A DNA stretch of 64,000 bases from Cordylochernes scorpioides. Its lineage: Eukaryota; Arthropoda; Arachnida; Pseudoscorpiones; Chernetidae. Position 1 is the first letter of the stretch. Every line of letters begins with the position of its first letter. The DNA is taken from NCBI GenBank assembly GCA_030710605.1, contig CP092872.1:97598874-97662873 (forward strand), given 5' to 3'. Made by a program: the position numbers and the translations under genes. The notes beneath the pieces are model-generated. The model saw only the letters and a program-made list of their open reading frames with translations, was not told the origin of the DNA and ran no database searches. Shown piece by piece: positions 47,641-59,200 of this stretch.

Positions 47641-49264
47641 CATTCTGACCAAAATCTATCCATGAACTTCACACAGTGAACTTCACACAAACATAATAAG
47701 GCAATTATATAAGTAGATATGTATATTATAATCAGAGAACTTTCGGCTTTGTCTTTCTAGAAGCTTGTTGTAAGATATGGAACTGCTTCCAGATTTGACT
47801 TAAACACATAAGGATTCCATACAGAATATGACATCTAGTACTTTCTATCGATTAATGAAGTGTCAATTTGAGGAGAGGCGCGCTATTAAATTATGAACTT
47901 ACCTTAAAATGGAAATAACATAAAATTGAAGTTTGTACAATTAAAAAATAATTGAGCGATAGAGGCATCTCGTTATCATGTAACTTAAGCTTTAAATTGC
48001 ACACACGAGCAGGAGAAGTCTATCTTTTTATTTATCAAATTATTTCAATAAAATTTCACTTTTGTGCTGTTTTTTTTTCACAAACAATGTTTTAATATCA
48101 TCAATGACGGCGAGCAGCTAGAAAAAATGTCTCCTCCAAAACTGTGTACAACTCAAACTATGCCTATAATATAGAAGATGGCAGACAACTGAATAGACTG
48201 TATATAACTACAAACAATGTCCTTTATAATCGAGATAGAGAGAGAGAGAGATTGAGATTGAAACTACTTTATTTCAATGTTCATATATTGTTATATACAA
48301 AATTTAAATAAATTAATGAATAAAAATGAATAATGATAAATAAATAAATAGAGATAGAGAAGGCGGTAAATTAATAAACAATCTCTTATAAAATCGAATA
48401 TGTGAATACCTATCAACAATGTCCTATATCATAATAATAATGAACATATATTGTTTTATAGATCATCATAGGTACCAAAGGAGGTAACAAAACTGGTATT
48501 GTGGCTCATTCTTTATCATCATTAGTAAAGGTTTCTACAAGGGTGATGTACAGTGCCATCGTTCTGATGCACAATTAAAGGGAGTGGTGCCTCTTTTGTT
48601 ACATGAATATCATCCTCTCACAACTTCATGTTGTGGATCATAATAAAATTTATGATATAAATAGAAAAAAAAATTCCTAGTATCAACATTAAGGTAAAAA
48701 CATCAGAATTCCATGGATAGGTTTCTTTTCAAAAGCTTTAATCTCGAGCTTTCGGGCACGAAACGCCTTTCTACAGGAAGATTTAAAAAAGAAACATTTT
48801 CCAGGAAGTTTGAAATTTTAACCTTAATACACAGTATATAGAGTTGTGAATATAGAAAGTTTTAGATTTTTTTCAACGGTCTAAACATGATGATACTAAT
48901 ATACGATGTTTATACAATTATGTGTCATAATTTATGGATAGGCTAAGTATCTATACATAAATTAGTTGTCAGTTGAAATTTACAAAACCAATGTATTTGC
49001 ATATGTGCTGATATAAAAAAGAACATGTTTAACAATGATTATTTTTTAATACAGATAGGTTAATTATCAAATATCTACAATAAACAAATCATAGACAAAC
49101 TTATATTCGAGCTCGTTTGAGTTAGTAAAACATTCAAGTTGTATTAAAAATACATTGGAATAAATTCTTTTTTTCAATGCAGTATGGTGTTAAAGAAAAT
49201 TGTATACCTTTAATATTCCTACACAAGGTATAGATCAAGTCCTTCATCCAATATATATCGACAT
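47641..49264. other. Non-coding part of the duplicated block
   Basis: No genes. It holds a GAGA run near 48240 and the repeat shared with 7435-7745 (48490-48620). Most of it aligns to 53650-55200 and 61258-61610. Confidence 0.45.
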
Positions 49265-49278
49265 GAAATATTATTGTA

Positions 49279-49523
49279 TGTTCACTAAACACCCTTAAGC
49301 TGCCTTCCATAGAAAATGCAGGGTATATAACAAAACCAATCCAATACAATAGTAGAGCGGTCTAGAGATTAATTTGGCGAAACCGCTGAGAGGGTTCACT
49401 ACTGATGAGCCAAGCCCTCTCATTCAATAACACATATCATTGCAGTAAGGTCTGTAGAGAAAATATTTGATAATATTTAAAAGAAACGCATTGCCAGTAA
49501 ATTTATTTGTGTGAAATTTTAAT
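49279..49523 (+). mobile_element. 245-bp non-coding element with hammerhead-like core and 14-bp TSD
   Basis: It is flanked by a perfect direct repeat GAAATATTATTGTA (49265-49278 and 49524-49537). The sister duplicate has the single uninterrupted site at about 61605-61618. No terminal inverted repeats are visible and there is no coding capacity. A long TSD without TIRs is more like retrotransposition (SINE- or retrozyme-like) than like a DNA MITE. The right part of this element is the arm of the palindrome at 15349-15648. Confidence 0.72.
49357..49411 (+). ncRNA. Hammerhead-like core, permuted order
   Basis: GCGGTC (49357-49362), TAGAG (49363-49367), GGC-GAAA-CCGC (49376-49386), CACTA (49397-49401), CTGATGA (49402-49408), GCC (49409-49411). 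Helix II extends to GCCAA/TTGGC and helix III to AGCGG/CCGCT. All invariant hammerhead core bases are present, but the order is cleavage strand, GAAA strand, CTGATGA strand, so it is not a classical cis-cleaving arrangement. Confidence 0.4.
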
Positions 49524-49867
49524 GAAATATTATTGTAAACGTTTAATTCCACAATTTGATCAAATATTATAGCCAAGAACCCATCCAATTGTAACGCATA
49601 TTTATTATCGCTCAAAACAATATTAGAGCTTTAAAAAGCGGTATTAAAATGACAAAAGAACCGGGATTGTTTTCCAATAATAAACCAAGTTCAAGCCCCA
49701 GTCAGAACAACAAAAAGTTTCCTTCATTTGAAAATAAATAAATCTTGCTTGAGATGGTTTTATATCTTATATATGAGTAATTGCCTTATATTATAAATGG
49801 TTATGTCCCCACCCACGACAGAAATTTACTTTAATATATTGGAGAAGGTTTCATCAACTTATAGGAG

Positions 49868-50809
49868 ATAGGAGAGATGTTGTTTTGAAGCCCGGAGCCC
49901 CCAGAACCACCATCACGGACCGAGGAAGAGTATTACAATCCAAGTTGATTGCGGAACTCACCAATCAATGCTCGTCGATACATCGGTTCACGACAGCGTA
50001 TCATCCCCCAGACGAATGGACTGACGGAGAGGTTAAATAAAACCTTAGCCAACATGATGGCTATGTATGTAAGTGCTGAACAAAAGGACTTGGACGTAAA
50101 CCTGCCCTACGTCACGTTCGCCTACAACACCGCGAAACAAGAAACGACAGGTTTTACCCCTTTTAAACTGATCCATGGACACGAAGCCGAAACGACCTAG
50201 ACACTCTTTTCATGAAGATCTCTAAGAGGAATACAATCAGAAGATTGCCTCGCGAGTCGAAGAGGCTAGGCAGTTAGCAAGATTAGAAACTTTGAAAGCC
50301 CAAAAAAAAGAAAAGGCCAGATATGATTTAAAGCACGAGGTAATGGATTACAACGTCGGTGACCTGGTATGGATTTTCATCCCGATAAGAAAGGTGGGAC
50401 TCTCAGAAAAACTGATGAAAAGATACTGCGGGTCATACAGGGTTACTCGGAAACTCTCTGACCTGACCTTCGAAGTTGAACCTGTGGACCAACCAACCAA
50501 GAGACGGCAAACAAGAGACCTGGTCCATGTACTGAGAATGAAACCCTACCATGACCCTGAAGACCAAACTGATCTGTTCAAGTGATAATTACAGCCGGAC
50601 GCTGTTCATCTAGGAAGGGGGCAATGTCACTGAATAATTATTTTGAATACTCTGTTGTTTATCATCATAAATATTTGCATAGTCATCACCCCTTACCATG
50701 CTTGTAGATTATCACTTAAAAATCAATTGGCACATTTTGAAATATATAAGTTTAATTAATAAATTATTTTAAATTAAACTTTGGAATACTTGTGTTCTCT
50801 ACCGTGACA
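49868..50809 (+). mobile_element. 5'-truncated Ty3/gypsy copy with 3' LTR
   Basis: It starts within integrase (PGAPRTTITDRGR), continues past the DDE Glu region with a 1-bp shift near 50010, then the C-terminal segment to LRMKPYHDPEDQTDLF at 50585. A stop interrupts at about 50200. A polypurine tract GGAAGGGGGCAA precedes a 185-bp LTR (50625-50809, TGTCACTG...CCGTGACA). Same family as 55992-61160 but diverged. It sits between the two segmental-duplication blocks. Confidence 0.88.
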
Positions 50810-50890
50810 ATATCTTTCAGAGTTATTGTCTGAATCCCGATATACACGCTAAAAGGTACAACTTCCTTAAGTTTTGTCCATGAGTGTATA
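50810..50890 (+). repeat. Right end of a TGGACAAAACTTAAGG-family MITE
   Basis: Only the last ~80 bp remain, ending TTAAGTTTTGTCCATGAGTG, directly abutting the LTR end at 50809. Confidence 0.7.
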
Positions 50891-51187
50891 TACGTATAGA
50901 ACATTTGGGGATAATGCATGGGGTTAGTGATGCCTAAATCAGGAACAAAGCATCTCCTTCCATACTACTGAAAGTTGCTGATGGCTTGTGCCAACAATCA
51001 GAATATAATATAATAATTGTTAATATTTTTTAAAATCCAATATATTACCCAAAACCTTTTATTAGTAAATAAAAAAAAATCATTATAACTCCAAATTCCT
51101 TCAACCTTAAGTTCACGTATGTATCGTAGCAAATTTCTTTTATGTCTGTTGACATTGAATTGTCCCAAAGGGAGTTGATCAGGGCGA

Positions 51188-51310
51188 CCTCTGAGAGTGG
51201 AATTAACCCTAATATTCTAAGTTGAATTCTTGGGGCAATCGGAGACATGGCACTAAGTCATTTAGCAGTCCTTGTGTTGTATATAGTTGAGGACTGCAGT
51301 CAGTTTACAG
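51188..51310 (+). promoter_or_regulatory. Promoter of gene 5
   Basis: GAGAGTGGAATTAACCCTAA, GGGGCAATCGGAGAC, ATGGCACTAAGTCATTTA and TATATA (51280-51285), then TTACAGTAGCATTC. The block matches gene 4 except that GGTACCAAG is GGCACTAAG. The core promoter looks intact although the start codon downstream is lost. Confidence 0.75.
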
Positions 51311-51330
51311 TAGCATTCGCACCTACAACC

Positions 51331-53011
51331 AAGTTCTCTAAGGTAAGTCACTTCAGCCTGGATGTAAAAATGGGATACTATGCCAACCGCTGGATATATC
51401 AATAATGGAATCGTTTTGTGTTTTGATCTTTGGGAATGTCCATAATTATAAATCCCAATACTCACATCGCCATATATGTACGCCTTATTTTAACGATTGA
51501 TTATCAATTAGCAAAATACACACAGAGAAACGATAAATATTTTCAAAAATGTGTAAGTGGGTCCATCGACAAGCCCGGATATTCCGAGCGTTCATCTGAT
51601 ATTTAAATCTAATATTCCAATGTATATATTTATTAGAATAAATCATAAGATGCACACACAAAATAATCCTTTATTCTGAATCAAGTTCTCGGATTTATCA
51701 ATTCATTTGAATAGAAAGTGTAAAGTGATGCGTTTCTTTTTCATTTCAAAAGAGAAGATTTGTGTTTTTGGTACATATAATTCATCTTCATTAAATAAGT
51801 GAAGAAAAATATTGTCTTCTGGCCGATTTGTCAATTTAAAGATGAAACTTCCTAGTCTGAAGAGTTTCTGGTGACATGAAAAGGCTAAATGTTCTGGAAA
51901 CAAAAGGTTTAGTTAAAAAATATATTTAGGACGCGAATAAAATGTTTCATTAAAACACGGTGTGTGCTCGGGAAAAGTGGCAGAGGATTTTGAAAATAAA
52001 AAAAGCAGTTCAATAAATAGAATAAGCTAAAAAAAGTTGAGACAAAAGAGTTTATAATTAGGGCTCTGTTTCTTTTAAATTTGTATGATGTACTTTATAT
52101 ATTTCATATATACTGTTTTAATTTAATTTAGAACTTATGTATATAGGGATTAATGCATCCTCTATCATCTTTGGGGTGAAATATTGTGACGGATTAACGT
52201 TGTTTATTTGCATATTGGCAGAGTATATTTCCTTTCAAAGAATTTATCTGTATATATGACGCCTATTTTATATCCAGAAATATGAAGTTTTCAGGTGGGA
52301 AAAATTACAATAAATTTCCCGTAAATTAAATTATCCTAAACATTTCCAATTGATGTTTTCTGCAGGTAATCCTTCTCTTCCTGTTGGCAGCTGTGGCCCT
52401 CGCCCTGCCCTTCCATCATCATCATGATGATCATCATGATCATCATCATGTAAGTTACACTTGGGGGACAGTGATAACAGAGAGTATTTCAAAGGTTAAT
52501 CTTATATTTAATATATGATTTTATAAATTGCCTGTGAACATAGGATATTATTTAATATAAATCCTGAACTTTGAATATTGTGATGGAAAGAAGTTTTATA
52601 ATTTGTTTTGAAATTATTGAAGTTAGTTTTGATTATTAACAGCACGCCCACCCGTATCACTTCGGCTACCACTCCCCCGACCACGGCGGACACCACTACC
52701 GCAAGGAGTCCGGGGACGGCCATGGCGCAGTCCACGGCTCCTACGGCTACGTGGACGCCCACGGCATCAAGCGGCACGTGGACTACGTGGCGGACCACCA
52801 CGGCTTCCGTGCCCACGTCAAGACCAACGAGCCGGGGACCGCTGACCAGGATCCCGCTGCTGTTCACCTAGAACACCACGGTCATCATGGTCATCATCAT
52901 GGCCACCATCATCATGATCATCACGGTCATCATCACGGTCATCACCACGGTCACCATCATGGTCATCATCACGGTCATCACCATGGTCATCATCACGGTC
53001 ATCATTTCTAA
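51331..53011 (+). pseudogene. Cuticle protein paralog with start codon ATG changed to AAG (gene 5)
   Basis: Join 51331-51342, 52366-52449 and 52643-53011 corresponds to 154 codons. Exon 1 reads ACAACC-AAG-TTCTCTAAG-GTAAGT where gene 4 has ACAACC-ATG-TTCTCTAAG-GTAAGT. Exon 2 (VILLFLLAAVALALPF plus His/Asp) and exon 3 (core with GAVHGSYGY, HHGHH tail, TAA) are fully open, splice sites are canonical, and AATAAA is at 53045-53050. I see no in-frame ATG in the 5' UTR, exon 2 or exon 3, so no signal-bearing product is expected unless a non-AUG start or another upstream exon is used. The intact remaining frame suggests the loss is recent, or a base-call error. Confidence 0.85.
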
Positions 53012-53770
53012 GCTTCCACCAATTATTGAACTCACCCCTTGTTTAATAAAGGCATGCAGTTGATTTGATTTCTCAACAATTACTTGCCTATAACTACAAA
53101 CAATGTACTTCATTATTGGGAATAAACAACGAACTTGGCAATCACTATGTCTAAATTATTTCTCAATGTGTCACATTTAATATTTAGTAGAACATCTAAC
53201 TCTCCAATACATTTTGAGGGTTGCACACACACACATTTGGAAAATTAAATTACTTAGTTTTGATCACACATGATAATCAGGGAAATCTCACCAAGAACAT
53301 ATTTTAACCTCAAACCTTTTTGTTAAAGTTTCAAAACAAAATTATATACACATACAAACGATATGTTCTGTCAGATCCAAGTTTAAAAGTTATTTTGGAA
53401 TAAATTTCTGACTTAACATTTTGTAGAAATAAACAACTCGATTTTATATAGATATTGGTTTGGTATGTAGATGTAATGGTGTTTTAGTGAAATTTATAAT
53501 GCATAAAAGGAATATTTCTAAACATGGACCAATAAAATGAGTATTCCTACCTTGTCTTGTGGAATATCACTCAGTACTTCGGTTATAAAAATAAATTATT
53601 TAATATATATGAGGCTCGACAAGCTAATATTAACTTTAAATGTAAAAAGGAATATGTAGATTCTAATCAAAGAACTTTTGGCATTATCTTTCTGGAAGCT
53701 TTTTGTTAGATGTGGAACTGCTTCCTCCCCTAGTAAACATTTTCAGGTTTGACTTAAACACATAAGAATT

Positions 53771-54015
53771 AATGAAAATTCGACCTCTCCTGGTATATAT
53801 TTCCAGATTTGACTTCGAAACTATTATAAACGCGTATGGTTCTTTTGAAAATTAAACAATTTCTACTGCACTTACTGAAATGGTAAAATTAATGGGAGGG
53901 CGAGTTTCCATTACAGTAAGGGCAATAGAAATTTGTCAATTTTCAAAAGAATCACACGCGTTTATGATAGTTTCGAATTCTTTCATAACAGATGGCGTGC
54001 TAATGCGTCATAATA
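53771..54015. mobile_element. TIR element, TTCGAAACTAT family, in duplicate copy 2 only
   Basis: Inverted blocks TTCGAAACTATTATAAACGC and GCGTTTATGATAGTTTCGAA, flanked by ATAAGAATT on both sides (about 53762-53770 and 54015-54024). Copy 1 has a single ATAAGGATT at the matching place near 47806. Confidence 0.72.
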
Positions 54016-54889
54016 TAAGAATTCCATACATAATATGGCAGCTAGTACTTTCTATCGAATAATGAAGAGTCAATTTTAAAAGAGGCACGTTACCAAATTA
54101 TGAACTTACCTTAAAATGAAAATAATAGAAAATGAAAGTATATGTACAAGCAACAAACATTTATATTTAGCAACTCTCCGGTAAGAGGTCACCTTTCCCT
54201 AAAGGACACTTTGGCTCTGCAAATAGGTGTCATTTACAGGGAGGTTGTATTGTTTTATCGAAGACTGAAAATACTACGAACAATGCCCTATATCACAGAA
54301 GACTCTATAAATGACACAATGTTTTATAAATCGAAGACTGTAAATAACTACAAACAATGTTCTGTATCTTAAAAATAATTTTCATATATTGTTTTATAGA
54401 TCATCATAGGTACCAAAAGAGGTAACAAAACTGGTATTGTGGCTCATTCTTTATCATCGCTAATAGAGGGGTGTACTAGGGTGATGTACATCATTCTGAT
54501 GCACAATTAAAGGGAGAGGTACCTCTTTTGTTACATGAATATCATTCTCCCACAACTTCATGTTGTAGATTATCATAAAATTTGTGATATAAATAGTAAA
54601 AAAATAAATAATTCCTTGTATCAACATTAAGGTAGAAATATCAGATTTCCATGGATAGGTTTCTTTTCAAAATCTTTAATATTTAGCTCTCGGGCACGAA
54701 ACGCCTTTCTACAGGAAGATTTAAAAAAGAAACATTTTTCTGGAAGCTTGATATTTTAGTCTAAATTCATAGTATATAGAGTTGTTGTGCATGAATCCAT
54801 ATAGGTTATATGACAGTTACGTTAAAGCGCTGGTTTTATTCAGCATTTCCCATAGGTCACCTACAGAGAGGTGTAACTTCGACCTGGTA

Positions 54890-55095
54890 TTAAATGGCCG
54901 CCTCTACCATGAGGAACAGACGCCTTATGCAGTCGCTCCTAACATGGAGTAAAAACGCTGCTCATCCTGTATCCCTGGAGCCCTTACAGGGTACTATCAG
55001 CCGGGCCAGCTGAACCCAGGTTTTTTAGTGAGGTTGTTACTGCTCCCCCTCCTCCTTTTACATACGGGCTTGGGACCGGCAATGGCGGAGTTATA
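54890..55095 (+). repeat. Dispersed repeat shared with 26405-26805
   Basis: Contains GAGCCCTTACAGGGTACTAT and GGGCTTGGGACCGGCAA. No coding sequence. Confidence 0.6.
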
Positions 55096-55203
55096 GTGTA
55101 TAGAATATATAGTAGATAGAGTTGTGAATATCAAAGGTTTTATATTATTTTCAACGGTCTAAACATGATGATACTAGTATACGATATTTATATAATTATG
55201 TTT

Positions 55204-55362
55204 AATTGAAAAGGCATATATTGGATCAAACTATTAATTATTTAACCAATATTTCGGTTGGTATGTAATATGTTATAATACCTTGATAAAGGTTGGCGTT
55301 TAGCCAACTGAAATATTGATAAAATAAATTATATTTTGATTCAATATATGCCTTTTTAATAA
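55204..55362. repeat. GGCATATATTGGAT palindrome-family element
   Basis: Ends AAAGGCATATATTGGATCAA and TTGATTCAATATATGCCTTT; the interior has CCTTGATAAAGGTTGGCGTT. It is diverged from the perfect palindrome at 9830. Confidence 0.75.
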
Positions 55363-55991
55363 ACGAATTATTTATGGATATTCTATTTTAAAAACGATAT
55401 AATTATCTATCTTCTATCTATCTATATATATAAAAATGAATGTATGTGTGTATGTGTCCTTTATGCCTGACCAAACCACTCATTGGAACTCCATGAAACT
55501 TTGGGAAGTTATTTAGTATAGTACTGGGAAGGTTTCTAGCAAATAAAATTTTTGAAATAACTTTTCGCCTAAAAATAATCAAGATAAATATTCTAATTTA
55601 TCTGTTATAATTCAACAATCTGCTCTAAATATTATCATGATGATACGATGATTTTGTAATGTAGAAAATTAGGAAAGACAAAATTCAGGATGACACGGCA
55701 ATTTATTTGAGACAAGAATAATGATACAATTCCAAAGCAAATATACTATTCTTTTAACTTCCAATTACCGAGGGAACCAATTAATATTGATTTTATTCAA
55801 CTTATCGAGTAATTTTCAAGGGACCGGGGAAAAATGTTCACTAGATAAAACGATGATTTTGTAATGTAGAAAATTAGGAAAGACAAAATTCAGGATGACA
55901 CGGCACACAGGGACCGGGAAAAAATGTTCACTTTATCGAGAGATTCAAATTTACGATTTTCAAATTATCAAAATATATCTTTTTTATATAT

Positions 55992-56172
55992 TGTCACGGT
56001 AGTGATAACGAGTATAACAAAAGTTTAAGTAAAAATAATTTATTTATAAAATGCCAACTATTTCTAAAAAATTATTTACAAGTAATAATATACAAGAATG
56101 GTAAGGGGTGATGACTATGCAAATATTAATGATGATATACCACAGAATATTTAAAATAATTATTCAGTGACA
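55992..56172 (-). repeat. 3' LTR of the Ty3/gypsy element
   Basis: 181 bp, no difference from the other LTR seen by eye. Confidence 0.93.
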
Positions 56173-56211
56173 TTGCCCCCTTCCTAGATGAACAGCGTCC
56201 CGCTGTAATTA

Positions 56212-59200
56212 TCACTTGAACAGATCAGCTTGGTCCTCAGGGTCATGGTAGGGTTTCATTCTCAGTACATGGACAAGGTCTCTTGTTTGGCGTCTCCTGG
56301 TTGGTTGGTCCACAGGTTCAACTTCGAAGGTCACGTCAGAGAGTTTCCGAGTAACCCTGTATGGCCCGAAGTACCTTTTCATCAGTTTTTCTGAGAGTCC
56401 CACCTTTCTTATCGGGATGAAAATCCATACCAGGTCACTAACGTTGTAATCCATTGCCTCGTGCTTTGAGTCATATCTGGCCTTGTCCTTTTCTTGGGCT
56501 TTCAATGTTTCTAATCTTGCTAGCTGCCTAGTCTCTTCGACTCGCGAGGCAATCTTCTGACTGTAATCCTCTTGGAGATCTTCATGCGGATTTGGGAAAA
56601 GAGTGTCTACAGTTGTTTCGGCTTCGCGTCCATGAATCAATTTAAAAGGGGTAAAACCTGTCGTATCTTGTTTTGCCGTGTTGTAGGCGAACGTGACGTA
56701 GGGCAGGATTACGTCCCAGTCCTTCTGTTCAACACTTACATACATAGCGATCATGTTGGCTAAGGTTTTGTTTAACCTCTCCGTCAGTCCATTCGTCTGG
56801 GAATGATACGCTGTCGTGAACCGATGTATCGACGAGCATTGATTGGTGAGTTCCGCAATCAACTTGGATTGGAATACTCGTCCTCGGTCCGTGATGATTT
56901 CTCTGGGGGCTCCGTGCTTGAGAACAACATCTTCCATTAAGAACTTGGCTGCTTCTTTTGCTTCCCCTGTGGGTAAGGCTTTAGTAACGGCAAATCGAGT
57001 AAGATAGTCAGTACAGACTATGATCCATTTATTACCAGTATCAGACTTGGGAAATCTTCCAAGGAGGTCCATTCCAACTCTCTGAAAAGGGGAGGTTGCA
57101 GGAGGTATGGCTTTAAGTAGTCCGGGTGGCTTTTGAGTTGATTGTTTCTTTCTTTGGCACTCTTTACAATGAGCGACATACTTCCGTATGTCCCGGAGAA
57201 GTCCTGGCCAGAAATATTTGTTTTTAACTCTCTCATATGTCTTCGAAAATACAAGGTGACCTGCTGTGGGAGCGTCGTGTAAACTTTTCAATAGTTCTAA
57301 GCGTAAGTGCTTGGGAATAACTAAAAGGTGTTGGTTTCCCAGGGGGTCGAAATTCTTTTTGTATAAGGTTCCTTTTAACATTTCATATCCTTTTGATTCG
57401 GCACCAAATCTTTCTGTTTCATCTATCAATTTATTAATTTTAGGGTCTTTTCTTTGTTCAGCCTCGAAGCACGTCAGAGCAGTTATTGAGGGTATATCAT
57501 CATACTCATCATTGTATGCTTCTTCCGATTCAAGTTGGAGAGGATTCCGAGAAAGACAGTCGGCATCTTGGTGTTTGCGTCCACTTTTATAAACAACCGT
57601 TACATTGTATTCTTGGAGTTTTAAAGCCCATCTTGCTAGTCTTCCTGTCGGGTCCTTCAGGTTAGATAACCAGCAAAGAGCGTGGTGGTCAGTGACGATG
57701 ACAAACTCACGACCAAAAAGGTACGGTCGAAATTTGTTGATGGCCCATATTGCGGCCAAGCATTCTCTTTCCGTTGTTGAGTAATTCTTCTCCGCCTTAG
57801 ATAAAGTTCTTGAAGCATAACCAACTGGCCGCTCTTTCCCATCGTTGATCTGTACGAGGACAGCTCCAATTCCATAACCGCTGGCGTCAGTATGAAGCTC
57901 GGTTGGCAGTTGTTCTTCGAAATAGGCAAGAACAGGTTCAGACATCAATGCTTTTTTCAAGGAATCAAAAGCATCCTGTTGGTCAGAGTTCCACGTGAAT
58001 TTATTATCTTTTTTGAGGACTTCATGTAAAGGAGCGGCTTTCTCAGCAAAATTTTCGATAAATCTACGATAATAGGAACATAGGCCAATGAAGCTTCTCA
58101 CATCTGTTATAGATTTTGGGGTTGGAAACTTGGCGATAGCTTCAATCTTTTCTGGATCGGGATAAATACCTTTACTATCGACAAGGTGTCCAAACACTCT
58201 GATTCGTTTGGTTCCGAAAATACACTTTTTTGGGTTGAGGCGCAGCTCGGCTTTGTTAAGACATTGTAGTATGATTTCAAGCCGGTGTAAATGTTCGTTG
58301 AACGATTTGGAATACACCACGATGTCGTCTAAATAACATAGGGCCATCGTCCATTTCAGGCCTTTCAATATCTTGTCCATCATGCGCTCGAATGTTGCAG
58401 GGGCATTGCACAGGCCAAAGGGCATGACTAGGAATTCGTAGAGTCCGTCAGGGGTAATAAAGGCAGTTTTTTCTCTATCTGCTTCGTCGACTTCTATTTG
58501 CCAATATCCTGAACGAAGGTCCATTGATGAATAAAATTTGGCTCCTTTCAGGGAGTCAAGTGTATCATCGATTCGGGGTAGTGGGTAAACGTCTTTTTTA
58601 GTAACTTTGTTTAGTCGTCTGTAATCCACACAGAAACGCCAGTTACCATCCTTCTTCTTCACTAAAATAACCGGCGATGACCATGGACTTTCTGAATGAC
58701 GTATAATCCCGGCGTCTAGCATTTTGTCCACTTCCGTTTGGATTGCTTGGCGTTCTGTAGGGGAGACTCGATATGGTCTATGCTTAATAGGCTGATGGTT
58801 TCTAGTTTCAATTTTATGTTTGGTTACTGAAGTTTGCTTTACAGGTTCATTATTTTTATCAAATATTTTTTCATATCGTTTTAAAATTGATAAGATTTGA
58901 GACTGCTGCTCTTCTGATAAATCATGACTAATTAAATTTTGTAAAAATTTAAAGTCACTTTTATCAGCATGACTGGCATTTTTCACCTCCTTATTAAATT
59001 CAGAACATTCTGAAATAGCCGTCAAGTTATTTTCTTCAACCCTTTGAATTTTTCCCAGGCACATTCCCTTAGGGACTATTTGAGCTGTGGTGCTAGAATT
59101 TACGATCCAAAGTTTTCCTTTATTATGGGAAAGCCTGAATAATGCACAGGGAAGTGTTAACCCTTTTCCTATCAATACCTTTTTCGAAGGTTCAAAAATT

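Larger units (their letters stand above)
44060..49868. repeat. Segmental duplication, copy 1
   Basis: Colinear with 51050-62285 apart from insertions. It covers the promoter, gene 4 and about 3.4 kb downstream. Shared anchors include TTGACATTGAATTGTCCCAA, TTAATAAAGGCATG-like 3' UTR, AGATCATCATAGGTACCAAA and TATCGACAT...ATATTATTGTA. Non-exonic parts look about 85% alike by eye. Confidence 0.85.
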
